Below, piece by piece: positions 15,155-24,523 of a DNA stretch of 30,220 nt (within the stretch, counting starts at the first letter, position 1; each line of letters starts with the position of its first letter). The stretch comes from Bacteroidales bacterium (GTDB lineage: Bacteria; Bacteroidota; Bacteroidia; Bacteroidales; UBA932): NCBI GenBank assembly GCA_017615445.1, contig JAGAAD010000079.1:1-30220 (forward strand). Direction: 5' to 3'. Below the pieces are notes generated by a model. It made no database searches. It was given only the letters and a program-made list of their open reading frames with translations, and had not been told where the DNA came from. The translations under genes and the position numbers were made by a program.

Positions 15155-15181
15155 TTTACAGAGAAAGATTTGGTAACTTTG
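15151..15181 (+). promoter_or_regulatory. Canonical promoter overlapping the preceding terminator
   Basis: TTTG (15151-15154) is formed by the end of the terminator T-tract. A 19-base spacer and TAACTTTG (15174-15181) complete a perfect Bacteroidota promoter. The ATG at 15226 follows with a leader of about 40 bases. Confidence 0.8.
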
Positions 15182-15225
15182 AGGACACTAACGCACATTA
15201 ACAACCACATTAATAACAACCGACA

Positions 15226-17205
15226 ATGAAAAAATTCCTGTCTTTTTTAGCAGTTGCAGCGCTTGCTGTTTTTGCTTTCAATGCTTGTGAGCAGGATCCG
15301 GTCCAGACCGATATTCCTCTTGAAGGAATCTCAGTCGCCCCGGCTTCGCACTCTCTCAAAGTGGGTGAAACCGTCGTCCTCACGGCCACCTATAACCCCC
15401 AGGACGCTTCCGTCAAACCGGAGATCCTCTGGTCCTCTTCGAAGCCGGAAGTTGCCACCGTGGACGCTCGCGGAACCGTCACCGCAGTCGCGGCCGGTGA
15501 AGCGGAGATAGTGGCCACGGCGGACAAGTTCACCGCCAAATGCGTCATCACCGTCACATCGGACGAAGTCGTCCCTCAGGACAGCTGGGACTATACCCCC
15601 GGTGCGGCTTATGGCCTGGACGACAACCTCTGGAAGGCTGTGGATGCCGCGCACACTCTCGCTTGGTATTACAACCCGAACTGGGCGGGCGAGAAGCCCG
15701 CTCCTGAAGTGACGTTCAAGGAGTCCACCTACAAATTCACCATTCCGGACGACACCAGCGGAGACTGGCAGGCCCAGATCTGGATCGTGCCGAGCACGGA
15801 CCTCATCCTGGACGCCACAAAGACCTACACCTTCACCTGCAAGGTAGGTGCGACCAAGGAGACTCCCGTTTTCTTCAAGATGTATGAGAAGGGCGTTGAC
15901 TGGCCTCTCAGCTTCGAGTCTGCCACTAACCCCCGTCTGACGGTGGGCCCTGATGCCATTCTTGAAATCAAGGCCGAGGACTTCGTCCCTATCACCACCC
16001 CTCAGAGCCTGCTGATCGATCTCGGCGGCGCCGCTGCAGGGACCACGGTCTACATCAAGGACATCACCCTTGTGGTTACCGGTGACGCACCCGCTCCGCA
16101 GCCCGAGGACACCTGGGACTACACCCCTAGCGCAGAGTATCTGGCTGAGACCAACCTCTGGAAGCCTCTCTTCGACGGCAACTTCGATTACATCTACGGT
16201 GTGATCACAAACAATCAGGTTGTGGACATCACCGCCGCCTCGAACGTGCAAAAGAAAGAGTCCACCTACAAGCTCACTTTCCCGGATGCCACGGAAGGCG
16301 AGTGGGGCTGCTGCAACTTCCTTGCGCCCACCGCGGATCATCTCATCCCTCTTGCCGCCGGCAAGAAGTACAGACTCTCGGTGACCGTGGGCGCCACTGC
16401 CGCCATCCAGAAGTTCATCTTCTCGCTTCATGACTATAAAGCCGACGCAGATAACCGTGAAGGCGAATGGAAGACTGATATGTGGGACGCTCTGGAGGCA
16501 AACACCCCCAAGAAGTTCACCGCCACCTTCGATTGCACTGCCGATATGAATGTCGCGTGGACTATCATCCCTCAGTTCGGCACTCCCGCCGGAATGGTCC
16601 TCTACATCAAGGATCTCATCATCGAAGAATTGGTCCCGTCCGTCCCTGCGGAATTGGCCGGAACCTACATGGTGACCAATCTGAAGATACTTGGAGGCCT
16701 CTACACTACCAAGATCGAAGAATTCAAGGATAAGTCCTGGGAGTGGAATTCTTCCATCAATAATGAGTACGACAACCTGCTTGTGGTGGATGCCGACGAT
16801 TGCACTGTGGATTATCAGGCCGGCGCTGACGGAAAGTATTGGGACCGCATACTGGTGGCGGGAATGAATAAATTAGAGACCGGAGAATTGGATCTGAGCG
16901 CCAACTTCGACCAACTGCCTCATGAGAAGGTACCCCTCAGCGTTGATATGACCACTGGGACCGTTACCATCGGTGGTACGGTCACAGCGCAAGCTTATTT
17001 GCCTGGGGATTACACTCTCAGCAATGATTGGTCAAGCACCACGGGTTCGATCTCTGTCCCCGCAGGTTCGATTGCCCTGGCTTTCAAGTGCGCGAATATG
17101 CCTCAGGATCAATACACCTGGACTGACGATTGGCTCTATAAGGATTTCGACCGCTTTGTGATTCATCCTTTCGCCTACATAATGATCTTCGCGAAGCAGG
17201 AGTAA
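15226..17205 (+). CDS. Modular lipoprotein: Big_2, two jelly-roll-like modules, unknown C-terminal domain
   Basis: This 659-residue lipoprotein has its lipobox at FNAC21. Domains: a Big_2 Ig domain (about 31-112, WSSSKPEVATVDARGTVTAVAAG), two tandem jelly-roll-like modules (about 121-286 and 297-470, both opening WDYTP), and a C-terminal domain (about 475-659) that I do not recognise. The second module is nearly the same as the one in the protein at 12042 (shared GEWGCCNFLA, QKFIFSLHDYK, AWTIIPQFGTPAGM); the first is more diverged. The gene has its own promoter and terminator, so it is a monocistronic paralogue between two operons. The modules resemble carbohydrate-binding jelly rolls, but the ligand is not known. 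Confidence 0.82.
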   Translation: MKKFLSFLAVAALAVFAFNACEQDPVQTDIPLEGISVAPASHSLKVGETVVLTATYNPQDASVKPEILWSSSKPEVATVDARGTVTAVAAGEAEIVATADKFTAKCVITVTSDEVVPQDSWDYTPGAAYGLDDNLWKAVDAAHTLAWYYNPNWAGEKPAPEVTFKESTYKFTIPDDTSGDWQAQIWIVPSTDLILDATKTYTFTCKVGATKETPVFFKMYEKGVDWPLSFESATNPRLTVGPDAILEIKAEDFVPITTPQSLLIDLGGAAAGTTVYIKDITLVVTGDAPAPQPEDTWDYTPSAEYLAETNLWKPLFDGNFDYIYGVITNNQVVDITAASNVQKKESTYKLTFPDATEGEWGCCNFLAPTADHLIPLAAGKKYRLSVTVGATAAIQKFIFSLHDYKADADNREGEWKTDMWDALEANTPKKFTATFDCTADMNVAWTIIPQFGTPAGMVLYIKDLIIEELVPSVPAELAGTYMVTNLKILGGLYTTKIEEFKDKSWEWNSSINNEYDNLLVVDADDCTVDYQAGADGKYWDRILVAGMNKLETGELDLSANFDQLPHEKVPLSVDMTTGTVTIGGTVTAQAYLPGDYTLSNDWSSTTGSISVPAGSIALAFKCANMPQDQYTWTDDWLYKDFDRFVIHPFAYIMIFAKQE

Positions 17206-17225
17206 AATACCTCAATAAACATCTT

Positions 17226-17257
17226 CAGCCCGACGGGAAAACCGCCGGGCTTTTTTA
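17226..17257 (+). terminator. Rho-independent terminator
   Basis: GCCCG-a-CGG (17228-17236) pairs with CCG-c-CGGGC (17242-17250) with one internal mismatch and loop GAAAA, followed by six T. It starts 21 bases after the lipoprotein stop and closely resembles the terminator at 15121. Confidence 0.85.
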
Positions 17258-17288
17258 TTGCCGATGACAAAAAGATTTGTTAAATTTG
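17257..17288 (+). promoter_or_regulatory. Promoter of the nuclease operon
   Basis: TAAATTTG (17281-17288) matches TAnnTTTG, with ATTG (17257-17260) 20 bases upstream as a weaker -33 box directly after the terminator T-tract. The ATG at 17325 follows. No other good promoter or terminator is apparent from here to the window end. Confidence 0.65.
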
Positions 17289-17324
17289 AAAGCTATTGAT
17301 AACAATAACTTAACAACACACATA

Positions 17325-19325
17325 ATGAAACTCAAAAACTTATTTCTGGCAGTGTTCGCAGCTGGTGTCGCACTCGTTGGCTGCGACCCCGAAACCCTTC
17401 TGACCGAAGTGTGGGAGGCAGACGGCATCCCCAGTGAAATCACTATCACCAAGGCCGGCGGAAGCCAGACAATCCGGCTCACTTCCTCCATCGATTGGAA
17501 GATTCGTGGAGTGGAGAACGCAGCAGACTGGCTGGATGTGCAGGTAGACGGCGAGTCCATCACTTCGCCCAACACCACCATCAGCGGCGGAAGCGCGGCC
17601 CGCGAAGTGGTCCTCTCCGCCCTTGCAAACACTGGAACAGACCGCTCAGTGGATCTTACCCTCTTTGCGGATTTGAAACACAAAGTGTCTGTCAAGGTCA
17701 CCCAGGAAGGTGATCTCGGAGACGGCATCGCGAATGTGACAGTCGCCCAGCTTCTTGAAAACCCTGTAGAGGGAAATGTCTACCGCCTCAGCGGAAAAGT
17801 GAGCCGTTTCAGCGCGTCTTACTGCAGCTTCGACCTCACTGACGACACCGGAACAATCTACGTCTATTCCGTGGACGCAGATTCCAAGGCCAAATACACG
17901 GACGTCATCAAGAATGGCGGCAAGATCACGATCCACGGCGAGTACAAATGGTTCGCAGACAAGAGCCAGCACGAAATAGTGAATGCCGTGATCGAGGAGT
18001 ACGACGGCGGAAATGCCGCAAATCCGGACGACGCGACAGACGCGACAGTCGCAGATTTTATCAAGGCGGCAGACGGATCGAAGTACTATCGTCTCACCGG
18101 AACCGTCAGCGGCTTCAGCGACAAGTACTTCAGCTTCGATCTCACGGACGCCACCGGAACCATCTATGTGTATTCGGTCACGGACGCATCCAAGACCGAG
18201 TGGAAAGACAAGGTCAAGAATGGTTACAAAGTGGTCATCAGAGGCCAGTATGAGTACTATGCGGCGAAGAGCCAGCACGAAGTGGTGAACGCTATTATCG
18301 ACTCCGTGGAGGAGGCTCAGGCGGAGAAAGTCACGGCCACAGGCCTTGTGATTGCCGTCTCGAAGGTCGGCTTCCTGATCAGCACTGAGAGCGGTATCGT
18401 CTATGTCTACGACAGCTCCATCGCAGTCAGCGTCAAGGTGGGTGATAACGTCACCGTCAACGGAGACAAGACCACCTACAACGGCGTGGATGAGGTCGAA
18501 AAGTACACAGTGACTGTGAATTCCAGCGGGAACGCAGTTCCTGCGGCTGAGCCCACCGTGCTGGATGCCGCGGCATTCGACAAATACGAGACTCTGTTCG
18601 GCCTCGTTCAGTTCAGCGGAAAGCTCGTCAAGAGCGGAAACTACTACAATGTGAAGGTGAAGGATGCGACCCGCACCGGCAGCCTCTCGAACCCCGTTTC
18701 CGTTTCTGAAGATCTCCTTAACAAATGGGTGGATGTCACCGGATACTTCGTGGGCATCAGCGGCAGCTCATACTTCAATGTTATCGTTTCGGAACTCGCC
18801 CTCAGCGAAGATCAGCACGAAGATGAAAACCAGGAGCCCGAAGGAGCCACAGTAGGCGAGAATGAGGTAGGATACGAACTCACCACCGCTGAAATTGTCG
18901 CGGCTTTTGCTTCCAGCGATCAGACTAAAGACACCTACGGAGACTACACTATTACCAGTTCCACGGGTAATTGGACTGGTAATATGAACACCAAGAAAGG
19001 CCTTGCTTTCATTCAGCTTCGCAATAAATCCGGTGCGCATCTTAAATCTCCGGAATTCTCTTCGAATATCAAGAGAATCGTTCTGAGAATGAATGAGAAG
19101 ACAGTTGTTCGCACTATGTATGCCGTTCCGGCCGACACTCAGATTCCCACATCCAGTGACAACTATACCTCCAGTCTTTGGAGCAATAGCCTTGGAACCG
19201 TTTCGACCAAAGGAGGAGAAGAGACTGTGGTGATATCTGTAACCGGGACGAACAAGAGTTTCACTCTCATCGCCGGTAACGGAGCAGTTTATATCGACAG
19301 CATCCTCGTAATCTGTGAGAAATAA
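17325..19325 (+). CDS. Tandem OB-fold lipoprotein with BACON domain, leader of the nuclease operon
   Basis: This 666-residue lipoprotein has its lipobox at LVGC20. After a BACON-like domain (about 35-128) come four OB-like repeats: about 135-226 (VTVAQLLENPVEGNVYRLSG), about 240-327 (ATVADFIKAADGSKYYRLTG), a shorter one about 333-400, and about 411-493 (TVLDAAAFDKYETLFGLVQFSG). The first two are close copies, sharing FDLTDxTGTIYVYSV and KSQHExVNAxI. The C-terminal domain (about 515-666) looks like a jelly-roll or choice-of-anchor fold. Its stop lies inside the next gene (11-base overlap), which encodes a nuclease, so the two are coupled. OB repeats next to secreted nucleases (as in Bacillus YhcR) suggest nucleic-acid binding at the cell surface; this is inference. 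The start at 17325 follows the promoter; the in-frame ATG at 17277 overlaps it. Confidence 0.82.
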   Translation: MKLKNLFLAVFAAGVALVGCDPETLLTEVWEADGIPSEITITKAGGSQTIRLTSSIDWKIRGVENAADWLDVQVDGESITSPNTTISGGSAAREVVLSALANTGTDRSVDLTLFADLKHKVSVKVTQEGDLGDGIANVTVAQLLENPVEGNVYRLSGKVSRFSASYCSFDLTDDTGTIYVYSVDADSKAKYTDVIKNGGKITIHGEYKWFADKSQHEIVNAVIEEYDGGNAANPDDATDATVADFIKAADGSKYYRLTGTVSGFSDKYFSFDLTDATGTIYVYSVTDASKTEWKDKVKNGYKVVIRGQYEYYAAKSQHEVVNAIIDSVEEAQAEKVTATGLVIAVSKVGFLISTESGIVYVYDSSIAVSVKVGDNVTVNGDKTTYNGVDEVEKYTVTVNSSGNAVPAAEPTVLDAAAFDKYETLFGLVQFSGKLVKSGNYYNVKVKDATRTGSLSNPVSVSEDLLNKWVDVTGYFVGISGSSYFNVIVSELALSEDQHEDENQEPEGATVGENEVGYELTTAEIVAAFASSDQTKDTYGDYTITSSTGNWTGNMNTKKGLAFIQLRNKSGAHLKSPEFSSNIKRIVLRMNEKTVVRTMYAVPADTQIPTSSDNYTSSLWSNSLGTVSTKGGEETVVISVTGTNKSFTLIAGNGAVYIDSILVICEK

Positions 19326-20505
19326 TAAATACATACTCGCCCTCGCGGCGATTTTCGCGGTCGCCTCTTGCGAGCTGATCAACCCGCAGGATCCGGACGG
19401 CGGCTCTTCGAGCACAGTCTCAAAGAACTCCCTTTCGGTGACTAATAACCCCGTCTCGAACGGTGAGGGAACCCAGTTCCTTCTGGTGGAGGCGAAGGGA
19501 GAGTGGACGCTGTCGCTGGATTTCGGCGAAGCCGAGGAAGAATGGCTGACCGTGTCCGCTGAAAACGGACGCCCGGGCAGCAGGAAGCTGGTGATGGCGT
19601 GGGGAAAGAACGAAGGCGAAGATCCGCGGACCTGCCGCCTCACCCTCGCGGTGGGATCGGACAGCCAGTCGCTGGATTTCGTGCAGAAAGGGAAGTCGGT
19701 GGTCAACCCGCGCCCGATAGAGGGCCTGAATCCGGACCCCGTGCCCGGTTGGCTCGAGCTCCCGGCGACGAACAACCCGGACCTGTACTTCTTCACGCAC
19801 GACATGACCGTGGGCGGGAAGACTATGCGCAATTATTCGTTCTACTTGGATCCTCAGGCCTGCCTGGCGATCTGGGTGGCCTACCCGCTGAATCCCGGCC
19901 TCTACGGCAGCGGCTCCCGCTCGGACGCATGGGCCCTGGATCCGAAGGTGCCCCGCGAGTACCAGCCCGTCCTCTTCAGCGGCTTCAAGCCCTCCGGGAA
20001 CTACGACCGCGGCCATCAGCTGCCTTCGGCGGACCGCTTGCACGCCGGCGCGAATGAGCAGACGTTCTATGGCACGAACATGACTCCCCAGAGGGGAGCG
20101 CTGAACCAGAGAGCGTGGGCGACCTTCGAGGGAATGGTCCGGACATGGTCTTCCAGCTTTGACACCCTCTATGTGGTGACCGGCTGCGACCTCGAAGGCG
20201 CGACTCAGGTGGCCTACGACAACGACGGCAAGTCCATCCCGGTGCCGGTGGGATACTTCAAAGCCCTGCTGGGCCTGAAGAAGAGCGGCACGATCGGAAA
20301 CACCGCGAAGCAGGGAGGGTACACCGCCATCGGTTTCTATTTCAATCACGAAGCCTATTCGGACTCCGAAATTATGAATCAGTCCATGACCATCGACGAA
20401 CTTGAATCCATGCTGGACATAGACTTCTTCCCGAACCTGGAGGCCAAGTTGGGCACAGACCTGTACAACAAAGTTGAATCGACCACCGACACCTGGTGGA
20501 AATAA
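19315..20505 (+). CDS. DNA/RNA non-specific endonuclease lipoprotein
   Basis: A 396-residue beta-beta-alpha metal nuclease of the Serratia NucA/EndA type, which cleaves DNA and RNA without sequence preference. The catalytic DRGH is at 231-234 (YDRGHQLPSADR), with H234 as general base. GTNMTPQRGALNQRAWATFE follows, with N264 the likely Mg ligand and E272 spaced exactly as in Serratia nuclease. The N-terminus has a lipobox at VASC19 and a BACON-like domain (about 38-126) before the catalytic domain (about 150-390). The protein is therefore probably anchored in the outer membrane rather than released. The start overlaps the preceding gene by 11 bases. All active-site residues I can check are present. 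Substrate in vivo (extracellular DNA or RNA) is inferred. Confidence 0.93.
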   Translation: MRNNKYILALAAIFAVASCELINPQDPDGGSSSTVSKNSLSVTNNPVSNGEGTQFLLVEAKGEWTLSLDFGEAEEEWLTVSAENGRPGSRKLVMAWGKNEGEDPRTCRLTLAVGSDSQSLDFVQKGKSVVNPRPIEGLNPDPVPGWLELPATNNPDLYFFTHDMTVGGKTMRNYSFYLDPQACLAIWVAYPLNPGLYGSGSRSDAWALDPKVPREYQPVLFSGFKPSGNYDRGHQLPSADRLHAGANEQTFYGTNMTPQRGALNQRAWATFEGMVRTWSSSFDTLYVVTGCDLEGATQVAYDNDGKSIPVPVGYFKALLGLKKSGTIGNTAKQGGYTAIGFYFNHEAYSDSEIMNQSMTIDELESMLDIDFFPNLEAKLGTDLYNKVESTTDTWWK

Positions 20506-20513
20506 TCGAAAAG

Positions 20514-21569
20514 ATGAAAAAAATATTTTACGCCATTTCGGTGTTTCTCCTCATTGCGCTGAATGCAAACGCCCAGACGCATATAATCGGGTTCTACAAC
20601 CTGGAGAATCTCTTCGACATCTACGACGACCCGGCGAAGAACGACAACGAATATCTCCCCACCGGCTCGAACAAGTGGACACAGGAAAAGTATGACAAGA
20701 AAGTCCACAATATGGCCCGCGTAATCCGCGCCATGAGGGACGACAACAAAATGTGGCACACTATCCTCGGCGTCAGTGAGATCGAGAACAGGCTCGTGCT
20801 CGAAGACCTGGTGGCCGATCCGCAGATTGCCGATGCGAACTATCAGATAGTGCACTACGACGGTCCGGACCGCCGTGGTGTGGACGTGGGCCTTCTCTAC
20901 AATCCGAAGAGGTTCAAGTATCTGGACAGCGAGAGCATTCCGTTCGATTTCAACAGCACCATCGATTTCTCGGATGTGGACACATCGTATTTCAAGACCC
21001 GTGACATCCTGATGGTCCACGGCCTGATAGACGACGAGCATTTCGCCTTCTATGTGACCCACCTCCCTTCCAGGATAGGCGGCAAGGGCGGAAACCTCCG
21101 CAGCCGCGGCGCCGAGATAATCTACAACCACAGCCGCCTGATGGAGAAGAAGTATCCCGGAATCAAGATAGCCGTCATGGGTGATATGAACGATAACCCC
21201 ACGGACGAGAGCCAGACTGTCTGGCTGCACGGAAAAGAGAAACCGGAAGAGGTGACCCAGGAGGATTTCTTCGATCCGTTCATCCGCCTTCTGAAGGACG
21301 GCTACGGCTCGCTGGCCTATCAGGGCGTGTGGAACATCTACGACATAGTCCAGGTGAACTACAACATGCTGAACGCCCCCAACGGAGGCTACAAACTCCA
21401 GCAGATCAAGCTGAACCGCAAGAAGTACTACGGCCGCGTGTTCCACAAGGACTTCATGACCCAGCAGACCGGTCAGTACAAAGGAACCCCCTTCCGTACC
21501 TTCTCCGGCGGCTCCTTCATCGGAGGTTATTCAGACCACTATCCCACGTATATCGTAATTAAGAAATAA
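20514..21569 (+). CDS. Secreted endonuclease/exonuclease/phosphatase-family enzyme
   Basis: This 351-residue protein has a signal peptide (1-20, ending NANA) without a lipobox, so it is periplasmic or secreted. It carries EEP (DNase I-like) motifs: FYNLENLFD (27-35, N29), GVSEIEN (86-92, E89 as metal ligand), DRRGVDVGLLY (119-129), THLPSR (182-187, H183), GDMNDNPTD (223-231) and the terminal GGYSDHYP (337-344). The DNase I fold includes nucleases and phosphodiesterases, and the FYNLENLFD opening is typical of Bacteroidota secreted members. It starts nine bases after the endonuclease stop; an upstream in-frame ATG at 20496 lies inside that gene. A plausible role is trimming oligonucleotides produced by the endonuclease, but phosphatase or lipid substrates are not excluded. 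Confidence 0.9.
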   Translation: MKKIFYAISVFLLIALNANAQTHIIGFYNLENLFDIYDDPAKNDNEYLPTGSNKWTQEKYDKKVHNMARVIRAMRDDNKMWHTILGVSEIENRLVLEDLVADPQIADANYQIVHYDGPDRRGVDVGLLYNPKRFKYLDSESIPFDFNSTIDFSDVDTSYFKTRDILMVHGLIDDEHFAFYVTHLPSRIGGKGGNLRSRGAEIIYNHSRLMEKKYPGIKIAVMGDMNDNPTDESQTVWLHGKEKPEEVTQEDFFDPFIRLLKDGYGSLAYQGVWNIYDIVQVNYNMLNAPNGGYKLQQIKLNRKKYYGRVFHKDFMTQQTGQYKGTPFRTFSGGSFIGGYSDHYPTYIVIKK

Positions 21570-21573
21570 CACA

Positions 21574-24519
21574 ATGAAAAGACTGTTTACAGCAGCTGCG
21601 GCTCTGCTTCTCTCCGTGCTTGTTTTCGCCCAGACCGGCGGAATCAAGGGCACGGTGGTGAGCCGCGCGGGCAGAGTGCCGGTCTCCGGCGCTGAAATGA
21701 CCCTCGCGCAGAACGGCAGAGTCCTCGCCGAACTCAGTTCCGGCCAGGACGGAGCGTTCCTCATCGAGGGCCTTTCGGACGGAGTCTACGAACTGACTGT
21801 CAAGGCGGACGAATTCTCGGACCTCACCGTGTTCGTGACCGTGGACAAAGGTTATATTAAGGACCTCATCTTCGTGTCGCTGACTCCCGCCGCAAGGATT
21901 CAGGAGGCGGACGAAAGCAACTTCGCCGAGTTCGACATGGACGATTCCGGTTACTCGGACGCGCCGACTCTTCTGCTCGGTTCGAACGACGTCTACACTA
22001 ACATCGCCGGCTTCGGCTTCAGCTCGATCCGTTTCAAAAACAGAGGTTACAATTCTGAAACTCAGGACGTCTACCTCGCAGGCGTGAAGATGAACGACGC
22101 CATCACCGGTTACTCACCGTTCTCCCTTTGGAGCGGTCTCAACGAAGCCATGCGCTCGAAAGACACCACCATCGGCCTTGAGACGGCCGACGAGGGCTTC
22201 GGAGGCTACAACGGCGTGACTAACCTGCACGCAGTGCCGATGAGCGTCCGGACGGGCTGGCGCTTCTCCGTGCTCAGCAACAGCGCCTTGTACCGCCTGC
22301 GTCTTATGGCATCCTACGCCTCGGGCGAGATAAAAGACGGCTGGAGCTATGCGTTCAACGCTTCCGTCCGCGCCGGTGGAAACGACTGGATCGAAGGTGT
22401 GTACTACCGCTCTTTCGCCTACTATTTCGCCGTGAGCAAGAAGCTGGACGACGAAACCAGGCTGAGCCTCGTGACCTTCGCCACACCCGGTCAGAGAGGT
22501 GCGCAGAACGCCAGCACCCAGGAAGTCTACGACCTCATGGGCGACAACATGTACAACAGCAACTGGGGCTACCAGAATGGCAAGGTGCGCAACTCCCGCG
22601 TACGCCACACCTTCGAGCCCATCACCTTCCTCAAGTATGAGTACAAGCCCGAGGCGATGCCTCTGACCGTGAACGCCACCCTCCTCTGGAGGACGGGCTT
22701 CAACGGTTACACCGCCCTGGACTGGTACGACGCCATGGACCCGCGTCCGGACTACTACCGCAACCTCCCGAGCTACTACTACATGGAGGACGAGGACTAC
22801 AACCGCGTCAATCAGGACAAGTACGATTGGACCATGTATGCTTGGACCCACCGCGGAGCTGAGTACCAGAACTACCAGCACTTGAACTGGGACCGCCTCT
22901 ACAATGTGAACTACAACAACCCGGAAGGCCGCAGCAAGTACGCCCTCGAGGAGCGCCATGTGGACCAGAACGACCTGCAGTTCGCGGCCAACGCGAAGTA
23001 CAGGGTCAGCGAGGCCCTCACCGTGAACGGTGGAGTGGACATGCGTCTGAACCGCACGGAAAACTACAAAAAGATGAACGATCTCCTCGGCGGTCAGTAC
23101 TTCCTGAACATAGACAGCTTCGCCGAGCGCGATTTCGCAGCGAACGAAGCCCTTCTCCAGAACGACCTGAATTACTACAGGGCCCACGGAACTGCCGAGA
23201 AGATCACCAAGGGCGGCAAGTACGGCTATGATTACCTCGCTCAGATCCGCGTGGCGGACCTGTGGGGCAACGGCGTCTTCAAGCTCGGAGCTCTCAGCGC
23301 CAGCGCCGCAGCGAAGGTGGGTATGACCTCCTTCTGGCGTGACGGTCTGGTCCGCAAGGGCCTCTTCGCCGGAGCCAATGCCGACGGCTCCCACATCTAT
23401 GCGACTGACATCAACGGTCAGCTGATAGACCTCACCGCCCTCTCGAACGGCCAGACCTCCTACGGCAAGTCGGACAAGGTGAAGTTCCTGACCTACGCTG
23501 CGAAAGCCAACGTGTCCTACGACCTGTTCGGCAACAGCCGCGTCAGCCTGAATGTGGGTTATTTCAACGACGCGCCCACCTTCAACAACAGCTTCATCTC
23601 GCCCCGCACGCGCAACACCATCGTGGATAATCTCACCACCCAGAAGACCTTCTCGGCCGACCTGAACTACCAGATCGCATCCGAGTGGATCAGCGCCCGT
23701 GTGACCGGCTTCTACACCAAGATAATGGACCAGACGGACGTGATGAGTTTCTACGACGACTCACAGCAGAGCTTCACCAACTTCGCCATGACCGGCATCG
23801 ATCAGCGCCACATGGGAGTCGAGCTCGGAGTGAAAGTCCCTCTGCCCCTCAAGGGCCTGACCCTTAGCGGCGTGCTCAGCCTTGGTGAGTACATCTACAC
23901 CTCGACCCCTCACATGGTCCAGACTGTGGACAACAGCGCCGAGGTCGTTCGCGACGACTCCGTGCCCTACTGGATGGAGCATCCGGTCTATGTGCCCACA
24001 GGCACCACGGCCGACGGCCTTCCCATCTACGCCGAGAATGAGGACGGCACCTTCAAGGTGGACCACATGCAGAAGCACTATGTCCCCAGCACCCCTCAGC
24101 TCGCCTCGGAGATTGCTCTTAACTACCGCACGAACAGCTACTGGTTCTTCGAACTGAACGGCCAGTACTTCGACAGGGCATATCTGGACATGAACCCTCT
24201 CTACCGCACCAGCACCGCTCTCAGGGGCGCCGAATCCAACCCGGCCATCATCGAATACATGGCGGGTCAGGAGAAGTTCAACGCAGCATTCCTGCTGAAC
24301 GCTTCGGCCGGCAAGAGCTGGTCCATCCAGCGCAAGTACTATCTGGGCTTCTCGCTGAATGTGAACAACATCCTGAACAACAAGGAAGTCAAGACCGGCG
24401 GCTACGAGCAGACCCGTCTGATCAGCAGCGTGGGCAAGGACCGTTACTACCGTTTCGATCCCAAGTACTTCTACATGCAGGGCATGAATTATATGTTGAA
24501 CATCTACTTCAGATTCTAA
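21574..24519 (+). CDS. TonB-dependent receptor with carboxypeptidase-regulatory domain
   Basis: This 981-residue outer-membrane protein has a signal peptide (about 1-19, ending VFAQ), a carboxypeptidase-regulatory-like domain (about 22-105, GGIKGTVVSRAGRVPVSGAEMTL), an acidic linker (ADESNFAEFDMDDSGYSD, about 114-131) that may contain the TonB box, a plug (about 132-240, SSIRFKNRGYNSETQDVYLAG) and a 22-strand-type barrel ending MNYMLNIYFRF with terminal phenylalanine. It is preceded after four bases by the EEP enzyme and followed after four bases by a DUF5689-type lipoprotein. No SusD gene is present. I infer that the receptor imports products of the nucleases, with the lipoprotein as possible lid or capture subunit. 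Confidence 0.9.
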   Translation: MKRLFTAAAALLLSVLVFAQTGGIKGTVVSRAGRVPVSGAEMTLAQNGRVLAELSSGQDGAFLIEGLSDGVYELTVKADEFSDLTVFVTVDKGYIKDLIFVSLTPAARIQEADESNFAEFDMDDSGYSDAPTLLLGSNDVYTNIAGFGFSSIRFKNRGYNSETQDVYLAGVKMNDAITGYSPFSLWSGLNEAMRSKDTTIGLETADEGFGGYNGVTNLHAVPMSVRTGWRFSVLSNSALYRLRLMASYASGEIKDGWSYAFNASVRAGGNDWIEGVYYRSFAYYFAVSKKLDDETRLSLVTFATPGQRGAQNASTQEVYDLMGDNMYNSNWGYQNGKVRNSRVRHTFEPITFLKYEYKPEAMPLTVNATLLWRTGFNGYTALDWYDAMDPRPDYYRNLPSYYYMEDEDYNRVNQDKYDWTMYAWTHRGAEYQNYQHLNWDRLYNVNYNNPEGRSKYALEERHVDQNDLQFAANAKYRVSEALTVNGGVDMRLNRTENYKKMNDLLGGQYFLNIDSFAERDFAANEALLQNDLNYYRAHGTAEKITKGGKYGYDYLAQIRVADLWGNGVFKLGALSASAAAKVGMTSFWRDGLVRKGLFAGANADGSHIYATDINGQLIDLTALSNGQTSYGKSDKVKFLTYAAKANVSYDLFGNSRVSLNVGYFNDAPTFNNSFISPRTRNTIVDNLTTQKTFSADLNYQIASEWISARVTGFYTKIMDQTDVMSFYDDSQQSFTNFAMTGIDQRHMGVELGVKVPLPLKGLTLSGVLSLGEYIYTSTPHMVQTVDNSAEVVRDDSVPYWMEHPVYVPTGTTADGLPIYAENEDGTFKVDHMQKHYVPSTPQLASEIALNYRTNSYWFFELNGQYFDRAYLDMNPLYRTSTALRGAESNPAIIEYMAGQEKFNAAFLLNASAGKSWSIQRKYYLGFSLNVNNILNNKEVKTGGYEQTRLISSVGKDRYYRFDPKYFYMQGMNYMLNIYFRF

Positions 24520-24523
24520 GCGT

